NCBI GenBank assembly: GCA_017651645.1
Contig: JAGCCO010000024.1
Coordinates: forward strand, 45,746-109,745
Reading direction: 5' to 3'
Length of the DNA: 64,000 nucleotides
Source: Bacteroidales bacterium
Lineage (GTDB): Bacteria; Bacteroidota; Bacteroidia; Bacteroidales; F082
The notes below the pieces were generated by a model. That model had not been told where the DNA came from, ran no database searches, and worked only from the letters and a program-made list of their open reading frames with translations. The stretch's first letter is position 1. Each line of letters starts with the position of its first letter. Of the stretch, positions 8,655 through 17,701 are shown in pieces. Made by a program: the position numbers and the translations under genes.

Positions 8655-9566
8655 ATGAAAAAGCAATACCTTATTATATTAGCCGCAGCCTGCATGATTT
8701 TGTCCACAGGCTGCAACCGTCTTGACATCGCTGGTATGGTGGTCAACCGCAGCGACACCGAAGAACGTGTGGCCGACTGGCTCGACTATAACGCTCAGAA
8801 TGGTGAACCTGTCATCGAGAACGCTCCCGATGAGTACCATATCTATTCCTGTTCCGACTCGCATTATTCCGAGCGTGACAACATCGTACCGCAGGGCGAG
8901 AAAGACCGCCTCTACAAGTACATCACTGCAGAGCGCAACGACCCGATGGCTGTCTTTGCCATCCATGCTGGCGACATGGTCAACGAGAGCGGGGAAACGG
9001 GTTTCATCATGACTGAGGCTGCACTTCAATACAATGCTGAGACTCAAGCAGAGGATGACCCATGCTTCCTTGTGATTGGCAACCACGATGTCTATTATGA
9101 CTGTGCCAAATTCTTCAAGCAGCATTTCCATACCTCGACCTACACTGTGACGGTCAAGACTGTGAGCGGATTTAAAGACCTTTACATCTTTTTGGATTCG
9201 GGCAACGGCACGCACGGCAAGCGCCAGTTGGAATGGCTGGAGGAGAAGCTCTCGCATCGTGAGGACTACCGCCATTGCATGGTCATTAGCCACAACTGGC
9301 TGTTCCGCACTTCGTACAACTATACCACCACGCCAGCCGCCAACCTGCCGCAAGACGAGCAGTATGCTTTCATGGACTTGATGAGCAACAACAATGTGGA
9401 GATGGTCATCATGGGTCATTTCCACATGCGCGAGCAGCGTCAGTTCGGCGGCGTTCAATACCTCATGACCGACAACCTCAACGACGGTAAAGTCACCCCG
9501 AGTTATCTGGTGCTGACGGTCGGGGAGAAGGTAAAATATGAGTATGAAGAGCTGGATATGGAGTAA
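8655..9566 (+). CDS. calcineurin-like metallophosphoesterase lipoprotein
   Basis: 303 residues. The signal peptide has a lipobox STGC (Cys20), so the enzyme is anchored in the envelope. The five phosphoesterase motifs are present: DSH (Asp68, His70), GD (106-107), GNHD (142-145), His213 in VISHNW, and GHFH (254-257), all of which bind the two-metal centre. Substrate is unknown; members of this family hydrolyse phosphomonoesters or phosphodiesters. It follows the small outer-membrane barrel gene by 5 bases. Confidence 0.85.
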   Translation: MKKQYLIILAAACMILSTGCNRLDIAGMVVNRSDTEERVADWLDYNAQNGEPVIENAPDEYHIYSCSDSHYSERDNIVPQGEKDRLYKYITAERNDPMAVFAIHAGDMVNESGETGFIMTEAALQYNAETQAEDDPCFLVIGNHDVYYDCAKFFKQHFHTSTYTVTVKTVSGFKDLYIFLDSGNGTHGKRQLEWLEEKLSHREDYRHCMVISHNWLFRTSYNYTTTPAANLPQDEQYAFMDLMSNNNVEMVIMGHFHMREQRQFGGVQYLMTDNLNDGKVTPSYLVLTVGEKVKYEYEELDME

Positions 9567-9619
9567 AAAGGTCTCTACCGTTCGTTTTACAAACCACTGA
9601 ATTACAACAATTTCAACTT

Positions 9620-9675
9620 GGGCTTTCCGCGAATGTCTCTACACGAGGCTGAGGCTGGCGGAAAGCCCGATTTTT
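9620..9675 (+). terminator. long-loop hairpin with T-run after the phosphoesterase gene
   Basis: GGGCTTTCCGC (9620-9630) pairs with GCGGAAAGCCC (9658-9668) over 11 bp, with a 27-base loop, followed by GATTTTT. Likely terminator between the phosphoesterase and the TonB receptor genes; the long loop is unusual. Confidence 0.55.
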
Positions 9676-9680
9676 CACTA

Positions 9681-9688
9681 TACTTTTG
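9681..9688 (+). promoter_or_regulatory. -7 promoter box (TACTTTTG) for the TonB-dependent receptor
   Basis: Exact TAnnTTTG match 29 bases before the receptor start, just after the preceding terminator. Confidence 0.65.
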
Positions 9689-9717
9689 CATGGTCAAACC
9701 TAAAAACTTACCATGCG

Positions 9718-11934
9718 ATGAACACAAGACCCCTATTCCTCACAGCCGCCTTTGCGATGCTTGGCGTGGCGGCCTTTGCCCAAGTCGAAATCCCGGAAGT
9801 CAAACCGAAAGCCGACAGTCTCCAAATGGCAGTCGATACTTTGCTGCTTGAAGGCGTCACCATCACGGCGGAGCGGCCGCTGTATTCTGTCGAAGGCGAA
9901 AAGACACTCTATCAAGTCTCCGACGACCCCACGGTGCAGTCGGGGGTGGCCTCCGATGCCTTGCAGAACGCCCCTGGCGTGAGCGTGGATGTGGAAGGCA
10001 ACATCACATTGAGGGGGACTTCCTCTGTCGAAATCTGGATTAACGATCAGCCCTCGAACCTCACGGAAGAGAACCTCAAGACCTACATCCAAACCTTGCC
10101 CGCCAACGCCATCGACCGCATTGAGGTCATCACCAACCCATCGGCACGCTATGCCACTCAAGCAGACGGCATCATCAACATCGTGATGAACGCCAAAATC
10201 AAGCGGAATGAGTTTCTGTGCTTAGGTGCCAATGCTTCCTCGCAACCTTATGTGATGCCATGGCTTTCATACATTTGGAAGAACGAGAAGTGGACAGTAA
10301 ATGCCTACACGAATGCCTATTGGTATCATGGTCGGAGCGAGGCGCATGCTGAGAAGGACCTGTTTGGCAAGGATGAAGATGGCAATCCATTGTTGACCAG
10401 TCATTTGAAAAGCAGCATATTCAGCAATTACACTACTTATAGTCCTGGATTTAACCTTGATCTGACCTATACGCCTGATAAGATGAACACTTTCTCCTTT
10501 TATGCCATGTTTTGGGATTCATTTGGGTCATCGGAGGTTAGGCAAGAGCGCGAACGTATTGAATATAATGAGCAATCTGGCGAGTATAAATACTCAATCG
10601 TGAACCAATCGAATTCAAACTATCTCTTTTTGCCATACGGGTTGAACTATCAGCACAAATTCGACGAGGAAGGACATAACCTTACTGTGCGCATGAATGG
10701 AAGTATCACTCGTTCTGCCCTTCCTATTGATTATCACAAGACTTACACCTTGCCGTCCCCGTATGAAAGGGCATTTGTAATGGACTATGTCTCAACCAAC
10801 ATCCCCATCAATGCACGTGTGGACTACAATTTACCTTATTCCAAGAATGGCGAATTTGGCATGGGTATCAATGCCGGTTGGGAAGGAAAAAGCGAGCGCA
10901 GTCCCTTAGATAGTCTGGCCAATGGCGTATATGTGCACGACTCGGTAATGTCATACCGATTCCGTCAGGTTGACCATCATTTGGGTGGCTATTTCCAAGT
11001 GCGGCATCGTTTCGGCAACTTCACTGTGCAGCCCACCTTAAGCTTGAGATATTATCGGACGGGCATAGTCTATCCCGATGCTCCAAAATATGATTTTTCA
11101 GCTTATTATTTCTATCCTTTACCATCGTTGCACCTCTCTTATCGAACCCAGTCGATGCATAACTTCAAGCTGAGTTATTCCATGAGAATCCAGAATCCTT
11201 ACGCAGAACAACTGAGTCCTTTTATTAAATTCGATGAGGAATCATACGCCACGGGCAATCCTAAACTGAAACAGGTCTTTACCCACAACATAGAGGCGAG
11301 TTGGACGAAATATTGGGATGATTTCGGTTCTGTGGGCTTGACGGGTTATTACAAAGGAAAGCGAAACGAAATCAACAAGATAACAGACGCGACTTTTCAT
11401 GAGCATTATGGTAGAGTGGTCTCTTTCCATTGGCCGGTCAATGTGAGCAGATCGTATAATGCAGGTGGTGAGTTCAACATGATGTATCGCCCGAACGGGA
11501 TGTTCAACTTGCGGTTTTATGCCAACCTTTATGACTCATACATCAAGACTGACGATGCATTGGAACCGAGCGAGATGCTTTGTTATAGTCTTCGTTTGAA
11601 CCTTTGGACCAAACTATGGGACCGTTTGGAAGTACATGCCTCGGCTTATTACAACTCTCCGACCCAGACACTGTTTTGGAAGAAGGGTGCCAATTATTCC
11701 GTTGACTGTGGTCTGCGTGCCGATTTCTTCGACCATAAGTTTTCGGTGTTCGTCAATGGGTACGATTTGTTTGGCTTATTGAAGCAAGACACCTATATTG
11801 ATAGTCCAACGGTAACGGTTTCAGAGACATCGAGATACAATTCATCTTGTGTGTGCGCTGGCTTCACATTGCGTTTCGGTAATATTGAACTGGAGAATGA
11901 GGCCAAGAATGGAGGTGAGGCGGCGGGACAATAA
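9718..11934 (+). CDS. TonB-dependent receptor (outer-membrane barrel, OMP_b-brl_3 type)
   Basis: 738 residues with a signal peptide ending AAFAQ. A TonB plug is visible at about 45-160 (GVTITAERPLYSVEGEK, VSDDPTVQSG.ASDALQNAPGVSVD, ITLRG, IDRIEVITNPSARY), followed by a large barrel. The N-terminal carboxypeptidase-like domain common in SusC proteins is missing, and there is no SusD neighbour, so this is not a standard glycan-uptake SusCD system. It resembles the outer-membrane beta-barrel family (PF14905). Ligand unknown. A membrane-spanning HTH regulator follows 32 bases downstream and could control it. Confidence 0.85.
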   Translation: MNTRPLFLTAAFAMLGVAAFAQVEIPEVKPKADSLQMAVDTLLLEGVTITAERPLYSVEGEKTLYQVSDDPTVQSGVASDALQNAPGVSVDVEGNITLRGTSSVEIWINDQPSNLTEENLKTYIQTLPANAIDRIEVITNPSARYATQADGIINIVMNAKIKRNEFLCLGANASSQPYVMPWLSYIWKNEKWTVNAYTNAYWYHGRSEAHAEKDLFGKDEDGNPLLTSHLKSSIFSNYTTYSPGFNLDLTYTPDKMNTFSFYAMFWDSFGSSEVRQERERIEYNEQSGEYKYSIVNQSNSNYLFLPYGLNYQHKFDEEGHNLTVRMNGSITRSALPIDYHKTYTLPSPYERAFVMDYVSTNIPINARVDYNLPYSKNGEFGMGINAGWEGKSERSPLDSLANGVYVHDSVMSYRFRQVDHHLGGYFQVRHRFGNFTVQPTLSLRYYRTGIVYPDAPKYDFSAYYFYPLPSLHLSYRTQSMHNFKLSYSMRIQNPYAEQLSPFIKFDEESYATGNPKLKQVFTHNIEASWTKYWDDFGSVGLTGYYKGKRNEINKITDATFHEHYGRVVSFHWPVNVSRSYNAGGEFNMMYRPNGMFNLRFYANLYDSYIKTDDALEPSEMLCYSLRLNLWTKLWDRLEVHASAYYNSPTQTLFWKKGANYSVDCGLRADFFDHKFSVFVNGYDLFGLLKQDTYIDSPTVTVSETSRYNSSCVCAGFTLRFGNIELENEAKNGGEAAGQ

Positions 11935-11950
11935 ATGTTGAATTGTTGCG

Positions 11951-11966
11951 TTGTTTAATTGTTAAG
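11951..11966. repeat. AT-rich spacer repeat, inverted copy
   Basis: TTGTTTAATTGTTAAG, exact reverse complement of 29815-29830, directly before the start of the membrane-spanning regulator gene. Confidence 0.75.
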
Positions 11967-12926
11967 ATGATGCTGAATTTGCTATACAAATCAAGATGTT
12001 GGTTGGCCTTTGCGCTGATATGCCTATTGGCGGCTTGTAATGTGAAGTCCGACATAGACAACATGGAGCGGACGGTGTTGGAGATTGAGGGCAAGTTCAG
12101 CAGGGGAGAGGACATCTCTCAGGATACCTCCATCTTTCAGGCGCGGCGTTATTTCAACCTCTCTGACGATGCCGAAATGAAGACCTTGTCGGCACTTTAC
12201 AGCGGCTGCGTCTATTGGCAGCAGAACAACTACGACTCGGCAATGGCGGCCTTGAATGAGGCCATTGTCTTGGCCAAATCTAGCGAGGACATTAAACTGA
12301 TGGAAAAGGTGCAGACGACCATCTCGACTTTGAATGGCGACTTGGACCACAGCGAGAACATGATTTCCGTGTTTCTTCGCCGCAGGAAGATAATCATTAT
12401 CATTTCATTGGCTTTGGTAGGTTTGGTGGCGGTCGTCTTTTTCCTGCTATACCGCTCAGCGCAAAAACGGGCGACCATAGCAGAGTTGAATCTGGATATT
12501 ACCCGTTTGCAACAAGAGTCTGAAACCATAGCCGAGACCAACCGTGACAACCTTTTCCGAAAGGTGATGATGATTTACAAGGTCTTCTTAATTGGCGAGA
12601 ACAAGGACATTGACAAACCGTCCTTTCAAAAGCTGAGATCGTGCGTTTGCGGACATGAAGCTGAATCTGCTTATGATGTCATCTTTGAGGAGTACAACAA
12701 GGTCTATCCCGATGTGGTTCAGCGAATTAAAGCAAATCAGCCACCATTATCCGAAACCGAGTTCAAGGTTTGCATCCTCTCCATGATGCCTTTCAGCGTG
12801 AAGGAGGTGGCCGACATGATGAAGGTCTCGACCGCCATGGTTGGCAAAGCCCGCACAAGCATACGAAAGAAACTCGGCATGACCGAGGCGCGAGGAAGTA
12901 TCGAGGAGTTTGTGATGAACAGATAG
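11967..12926 (+). CDS. membrane-spanning regulator with periplasmic domain and C-terminal HTH
   Basis: 319 residues from the ATG at 11967; an upstream in-frame TTG (11943) lies in a short AT-rich repeat and is rejected. The N-terminus is a signal sequence ending LLAAC (Cys24). A helical, TPR-like periplasmic region (about 25-135) follows, then one membrane helix (about 141-162, IIIIISLALVGLVAVVFFLLY), a coiled segment, and a C-terminal LuxR-like helix-turn-helix (about 255-319, LSETEFKVCILSMMPFSVKEVADMM). The layout suggests a one-component sensor that carries an envelope signal to DNA. It follows the TonB receptor by 32 bases. The signal is unknown. Confidence 0.75.
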   Translation: MMLNLLYKSRCWLAFALICLLAACNVKSDIDNMERTVLEIEGKFSRGEDISQDTSIFQARRYFNLSDDAEMKTLSALYSGCVYWQQNNYDSAMAALNEAIVLAKSSEDIKLMEKVQTTISTLNGDLDHSENMISVFLRRRKIIIIISLALVGLVAVVFFLLYRSAQKRATIAELNLDITRLQQESETIAETNRDNLFRKVMMIYKVFLIGENKDIDKPSFQKLRSCVCGHEAESAYDVIFEEYNKVYPDVVQRIKANQPPLSETEFKVCILSMMPFSVKEVADMMKVSTAMVGKARTSIRKKLGMTEARGSIEEFVMNR

Positions 12927-12928
12927 TT

Positions 12929-14077
12929 CTAGAACCTATACACCAGCAGCCCTTTCAGCATCCAGTCGTGAAAGGTGCCTCTGAAATTGAGGTCGTCCAC
13001 ATAATCGGGAATGTCCATTTGGCTGGCATCGAAGGCGTCGCGGCTGCGGAAATAGAAACGGTTGTAAGTGAATTGGGTCGAGAAAAAGAATCGGTTGAAT
13101 GTGAAGCCGATGGCAGCGCTTCCGATGTAGTTAGGCATGGGATAACACCAAATCTTCGACACCTTTTCTCCGGCATTGTAAATCACACCAGTTTCTTCGT
13201 CAAAGCCGTATTCATACGATGTGGTTTTCAGGTAGTTGAAGAAGGTTATCACAGGCATGGCCGTCAGGTTGATGGTGAGGTTGCGCAGACCTTGGTCACG
13301 AGGATCAGTTGGGTCTTTATGCCAAAGCACGAAGTTGACCGAATAGCCGCCACCGATGGAGGCTTGCATGGTGGAGAAGCAATCCAGCATGTTGTAGGAA
13401 TCCCATGAGGCCTCAGGTGAATTGTAAAGGCTACCTTGCATATAACGTGCCGTGAGCATCCATGAACCCGCGGTGCGGCGTTGCACGAGTCCAATCTTAT
13501 ATGCAGCGGGATAGGCGAAGCATTTGTTGTTGAAGACGTAATAGCCGTCAATGGCAAAGCTCTTCAGCGCAGCCGATTCTTCGGAGATGAATTCATCGTG
13601 CTGATAATATTCGTCACCCTCAGTTCCAAGCGTCAGTCCCGTAATGAATGGGTTAGTGATTTTGAAATAATTCAAGCGTGCGCCCCATGACTTTCCAACA
13701 ATGTTGAAAGCGAAAGCACTCTTTTTCCAGGCACTTTTGGGTCCCACTTCGAGACCGTAGCCGAAACCGACATTGCCGTAGCCCACCTCAAGGCCAATCT
13801 TTTTGCAAAGGTTTTCGCTGAGGCTGTATTGCGATATGCCCGTCAGCGGACTGTCGCCAAGATCAATCTTGAAGTTGACGTCAACATCGAATCCTGCTTT
13901 CTGCCCCGTGGTGAACAAACCCAATGAAAAGCCCGCCTGCGGCTGATAAATGTGCATGGTGTCGACCACAGCGGGTTTGGTCAGCATGTAGTTGACCTTT
14001 TGCCAAATGGTGAGTTCTTGGGCTTGAGTCCATATTGCGAATAATAACAGTGAAATCGTTAAAAGATAACGTTTCAT
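12929..14077 (-). CDS. DUF4421 outer-membrane protein
   Basis: 382 residues with signal peptide MKRYLLTISLLLFAIWTQAQ. Beta-strand-rich with aromatic residues, and the stretch around 180-210 (YVFNNKCFAYPAAYKIGLVQRRTAGSW) matches the hallmark of DUF4421 proteins, which are predicted outer-membrane barrels of unknown function in Bacteroidota. It is the last gene of the minus-strand polysaccharide block, 53 bases after the Wzy-like gene, so a role in surface polysaccharide export or anchoring is possible but unproven. Its stop codon is 2 bases from that of the convergent regulator gene. Confidence 0.75.
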   Translation of the reverse strand: MKRYLLTISLLLFAIWTQAQELTIWQKVNYMLTKPAVVDTMHIYQPQAGFSLGLFTTGQKAGFDVDVNFKIDLGDSPLTGISQYSLSENLCKKIGLEVGYGNVGFGYGLEVGPKSAWKKSAFAFNIVGKSWGARLNYFKITNPFITGLTLGTEGDEYYQHDEFISEESAALKSFAIDGYYVFNNKCFAYPAAYKIGLVQRRTAGSWMLTARYMQGSLYNSPEASWDSYNMLDCFSTMQASIGGGYSVNFVLWHKDPTDPRDQGLRNLTINLTAMPVITFFNYLKTTSYEYGFDEETGVIYNAGEKVSKIWCYPMPNYIGSAAIGFTFNRFFFSTQFTYNRFYFRSRDAFDASQMDIPDYVDDLNFRGTFHDWMLKGLLVYRF

Positions 14078-14130
14078 TGGGTTAAAATTTTAGCGAAATT
14101 ATTGAAATCAATGTCAAGAGATTATACGTC

Positions 14131-15570
14131 TCATTCTATCTCCTCAAACTCCTCTTTATCAGCATAATAAACATCAATTGCAGCAATCAAAGCAGCGAGG
14201 CTCCAAACGGGGACGGCCAGTTTGTCGGTGTCTAAGAAGTTGTTAAGGAAACCATGTACAAAATAACTGATAAAGGCGAGGGTGGCGCCTAATACCAACA
14301 CCTTGGCCTTCTTGTTCTTGCATCGGCTGTAGGTCTTGAGGCCACAATATACCGTCACGATGACCAAAACCACCACTATGAGAGAACCTGCAACGCCTTG
14401 TTCGGCCAAGGGACCGAAATATTCGGAGTGGGCATTGCCACCGTCACCGGCGTTGGTGCTGATGATGGTTTTTTCTTTCGACATCTGGAACGGAGCGTAG
14501 ACAAACTGATAAGTTCCTGGACCCCAACCGAAAACGGGACGCTCATGGAACAGGCGGAAGGCCGATTGCCATCGGTTGATACGCTCCAAGTTGGATGCAT
14601 CAGTTGAGATGTTAGTGATGGATTGGATGTTTTCCACAAGGTCACCGGATGCATCTTGGTTGTTCTTTTCCAAAGCGTCAATAATCTGGTTTTGGAAGGT
14701 GAAGAACAGACCGACCAAAACCACAATGGTGGCGGCAATCCAACGGAACTTGATCTTTAGCAGCACGCAAATCAGCACAGCCAAGGCTGCAATCACACTC
14801 AGCCATGCCGCACGGCAGTTGGAAAGCATGAGTGCCACGCTGAGCAGGATAATCACGCCAACGATAAGCAGTCGGCGGCTTTTCTTCACGCCTGGCAGGA
14901 AGACATAAGTGAGGGCAAGAATGAGGTAGATGGCCAAGGCGGCTCCGTAGGCCGTATGGTCGTTATAAAAAGGTGTCATCACCCAGTGGGCCGAGTCACC
15001 GTCAAAGCCGAATTGCGCATGGTGGATGATGGTGTAGATGCATACGATGCACAAGGCAGCGATGTAAAGCCAAATGAACCAATGGATGTTCTTGGGGTTC
15101 TTGAACAGTATGGCACAAAGGAAGAAAGAGGGCACCACGAACCACAGCCTTGACAACATGAATTTGATGGATACCACAGGCATTTCGCTCGTGATAGTAG
15201 TCACAAGCATCCATGCGAACATGCAATAGATGACGATAGCTATGGGATGATGAGCGATCTGTTTGTCGTATTTGCCATCGTAAAGCATTTTGGCAGCAAA
15301 AAGCACCAGAATGCCCATCAGTAAAGGTTCGGCAGGCAGCGAAATGGCCAGCCCAGCCTCAAGTGCTTTCAAGTTGACAGAAAGCGGTACACAGAACGAG
15401 GTGAGCAGCAGGACTTTGTCCAAGGAAAAAATGTAGAGCAAAAGCACGCCCAACACGACAGGCAGGGCAAAAAAGAGGTAGGTGTTCTTCTTTACGACGA
15501 GGAACAGTCCTACTGCGACGAAGAGTGCCGCGATGAGGTAAAGCCAAGCTATTTTTGCTCTCTTTTCCAC
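14131..15570 (-). CDS. O-antigen ligase/polymerase family membrane protein (Wzy/WaaL-like)
   Basis: 479 residues, about ten to twelve predicted membrane helices. The large periplasmic loop carries the family pattern: FGWGPGTYQFVYAPF, then HSEYFGPLAEQGVAGS. Members polymerise or ligate lipid-linked oligosaccharides on the periplasmic side. Translation appears to begin at GTG (15570), with no better ATG nearby, only 3 bases after the stop of the upstream Wzz-like gene. Together with Wzx and two Wzz proteins this forms a polymerisation and export module. Confidence 0.85.
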   Translation of the reverse strand: MEKRAKIAWLYLIAALFVAVGLFLVVKKNTYLFFALPVVLGVLLLYIFSLDKVLLLTSFCVPLSVNLKALEAGLAISLPAEPLLMGILVLFAAKMLYDGKYDKQIAHHPIAIVIYCMFAWMLVTTITSEMPVVSIKFMLSRLWFVVPSFFLCAILFKNPKNIHWFIWLYIAALCIVCIYTIIHHAQFGFDGDSAHWVMTPFYNDHTAYGAALAIYLILALTYVFLPGVKKSRRLLIVGVIILLSVALMLSNCRAAWLSVIAALAVLICVLLKIKFRWIAATIVVLVGLFFTFQNQIIDALEKNNQDASGDLVENIQSITNISTDASNLERINRWQSAFRLFHERPVFGWGPGTYQFVYAPFQMSKEKTIISTNAGDGGNAHSEYFGPLAEQGVAGSLIVVVLVIVTVYCGLKTYSRCKNKKAKVLVLGATLAFISYFVHGFLNNFLDTDKLAVPVWSLAALIAAIDVYYADKEEFEEIE

Positions 15571-15573
15571 AAC

Positions 15574-16509
15574 TTATTTGTTTTCAGCAACGAAACGCTT
15601 GCGATTTTCGATGATGAAGATGACTAGGATGGAAAGCAGCAGTGCACCCAAGGCAGAGAGAGCCACAACGACCCAACGCACGGGGAAGGCCTTTTTGTCG
15701 GCAGGGAAGGGTTCGGTGATGATGTTGGAGTAAGAGAGTTGCGAGTGGAAGAAGCGAAGCTCTTTCTCGTAATCCAGCTTGGTGGCTACGTAGGTGTTGC
15801 CTTCGGCGGCAATCTTGGTGTGCAGGTCATGGATTTCGGCACCGTATTGCTCCAGATTGTCTTTCATTTCCGAGGCTTTTGCCGATCCACTTAGGAGACC
15901 TTTCGTCACTTCGCGGGTTTGGCTAGAAATGTCAGTGATGCCGTATGTGGTGCTGATCTCGGTATAGCGTTGCTTCAGCGAGTCGATGTTGTTTTGTTTT
16001 TCTCTCAATTGTCTTTCATACATGGCCACCACTTCACCCACCTTCGAGGTGTGGAGGTTATGCACTTTTTGGTCATAGAAATTCAGAATGTCTTTGGCGA
16101 TGTTGCAAGCCACAAAGGGGTCTTTGTCCATCACGGTGATGGAGACGGCCTCGTATGGGGTCTTACCAATCTTGATCTTGCTACGGTATTCGTTGATCAT
16201 GTACGTCTTGGCGAACTTGTAGTTCTTGTCAATCTTGTAATCTGTCCACAAGTCATACTTCTCAATGATGGAGTCCATAATGGATGTTGAGTTGATGATT
16301 TCGAGCATCTGTTCGGTCTCGCTTTCATCGGAGTAGGGGCTGATGTTGGCAGGATAGGCCACGGCCACTGACTTGTAAAGCGGCGTGATGAACATGGAGC
16401 TTGAGAAGATGGCACCACAGATGGCAGCTGCTATTGTGATGATAATGATGTGCCATTTCCACTTCAGCACGAGTTGAACTAATGAAAGATTGTTGAAATT
16501 GTTATCCAT
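15574..16509 (-). CDS. Wzz-like chain-length determinant protein (second copy)
   Basis: 311 residues from the ATG at 16509 (MDNNFNNLSLVQLVLKW). A longer reading from TTG at 16578 would overlap the upstream gene's stop and add a low-complexity stretch, so it is rejected. Two membrane helices (about 20-40 and 280-302) flank a periplasmic coiled-coil region, the polysaccharide co-polymerase topology. After the first helix, FITPLYKS..VAYP is shared with the neighbouring Wzz-like protein, so the two are paralogues. No C-terminal tyrosine kinase domain is present. Probably controls chain length of the polymer made by the adjacent Wzy-like protein. Confidence 0.85.
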   Translation of the reverse strand: MDNNFNNLSLVQLVLKWKWHIIIITIAAAICGAIFSSSMFITPLYKSVAVAYPANISPYSDESETEQMLEIINSTSIMDSIIEKYDLWTDYKIDKNYKFAKTYMINEYRSKIKIGKTPYEAVSITVMDKDPFVACNIAKDILNFYDQKVHNLHTSKVGEVVAMYERQLREKQNNIDSLKQRYTEISTTYGITDISSQTREVTKGLLSGSAKASEMKDNLEQYGAEIHDLHTKIAAEGNTYVATKLDYEKELRFFHSQLSYSNIITEPFPADKKAFPVRWVVVALSALGALLLSILVIFIIENRKRFVAENK

Positions 16510-16564
16510 GATTTGATTTGTTGTTTTCGGAGTATTAAAATTGATATTCTTTGTTGCTTTTAGT

Positions 16565-17635
16565 TCATTCTTTTTCAATGGTTTTTCCTTTTCCTTTCGT
16601 GGCCGCCTCCATCTCGGCCTCGCGACGAAAAAAGCCTTTCGAGCGATCGTAAAAGACGATGCAGAAGATGAGGAGCAGGAAGGTGCTCAGCACGGTGACC
16701 ACCACGATGATCCAACGGATAGGATAGCTTTTGCGCTCGGCTTGGAAGGCTGAGGTGACGACGAATTTATGCGGGATGAACTCTGTGGCGTCGACTTTTG
16801 CTTCCTCGTATTTCGATTTGACCAAAGAGAGTTGCAGACGGTCGTTGTCCAAACGCTCGTTGATGGCGTATGAGGCACCGCCATATTCGGCTAAAACATC
16901 CAGCTGTTCCTGTATGTTTTTAACGCCCTGTGTGTTGCCTTTTCCCAATTCAACGGCAAGTTGTTGGCTCAGCATCTCCACTTGCGACTCGTAGTCAAAC
17001 ACGCCAAGTTTACGCAAGGTATTGAGCGAGTCCTCTAGTTGATTCATCTCGGCAACGAGTGTGTTGTATTCCTGCTCGACGATGCGATAGGCTTCAACAG
17101 CGACTTCCTTTTGCATCTGGTTCATGGTGCTGTCAAAGATTTCGGCAATCTCGTTGGCGATACGAGCTGAAAGGGCGGCGTCAGAATCCAAAACGGTGAT
17201 TTTCACTGCATTGTATTCTGTGCGGCGGAACTTGATGCGGGCATCATAGAGTTTGTTCAGCTTGGTAATGGGGTATTTGCTGTTCGCCTTGATGTCGTAG
17301 TGCTCCATCAGGTTGAAACGGCTGATGACTTTGTCGCGCACGCGATTGGAGTTCAATACCTGCAGCATCTGTTCGGTCTGCTCGTCCTCACCGAAGTTCA
17401 TGATGTCTTTCTCCGATTGGTAGGTCGTGCTGATCAAAACCTTGGAGATGGAGTTGCTTGAAGTGGGGTAGATGACCGTTGTGGATTTGTAAAGAGGTGT
17501 GATAAAGAAAGGCGCACTGAAAATGACTGCGCAAAGGGTTGCCATCGCCAAAATGATGAGGATGGGTTTCCTATATTCCACCATGAGCCTGCATAAGTAT
17601 TTGGAACTGTAGGTGTTATGTTTTTGTTCGTCCAT
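16565..17635 (-). CDS. Wzz-like chain-length determinant protein (first copy)
   Basis: 356 residues with membrane helices at about 24-44 and 308-328 and a long coiled-coil periplasmic region between. The motif PFFITPLYKSTTVIYP after the first helix and the YPIRWIIVVV before the second are typical of Wzz. It ends in a basic Lys-rich tail without a kinase domain. It is one of two tandem paralogues; hetero-oligomer formation or two modal lengths are possible. A -7 box sits 23 bases upstream of the start, within the gap after wzx. Confidence 0.85.
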   Translation of the reverse strand: MDEQKHNTYSSKYLCRLMVEYRKPILIILAMATLCAVIFSAPFFITPLYKSTTVIYPTSSNSISKVLISTTYQSEKDIMNFGEDEQTEQMLQVLNSNRVRDKVISRFNLMEHYDIKANSKYPITKLNKLYDARIKFRRTEYNAVKITVLDSDAALSARIANEIAEIFDSTMNQMQKEVAVEAYRIVEQEYNTLVAEMNQLEDSLNTLRKLGVFDYESQVEMLSQQLAVELGKGNTQGVKNIQEQLDVLAEYGGASYAINERLDNDRLQLSLVKSKYEEAKVDATEFIPHKFVVTSAFQAERKSYPIRWIIVVVTVLSTFLLLIFCIVFYDRSKGFFRREAEMEAATKGKGKTIEKE

Positions 17636-17657
17636 ATATATGTGTGAAATAAGTTGC

Positions 17658-17665
17658 CAAAAATA
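17658..17665 (-). promoter_or_regulatory. -7 promoter box (TATTTTTG) for the tandem wzz genes
   Basis: Exact TAnnTTTG match on minus in the 66-base gap between wzx and the first wzz-like gene; it allows wzz-wzy transcription independent of wzx. Confidence 0.55.
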
Positions 17666-17701
17666 GGGAATTCTCCTGAATTGGCAATGAAAAAAGACAA
17701 A

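Noticed and set aside
9718..11934. SusC-type polysaccharide utilisation locus
   Set aside because: No SusD, no carboxypeptidase-like N-terminal domain on the receptor, and no glycoside hydrolase in the neighbourhood; the GH2 gene is 18 kb away.
16510..16578. Longer Wzz-like protein starting at TTG 16578
   Set aside because: It overlaps the preceding gene's stop and adds a low-complexity Asn/Lys/Thr tail; ATG 16509 begins a typical Wzz N-terminus.
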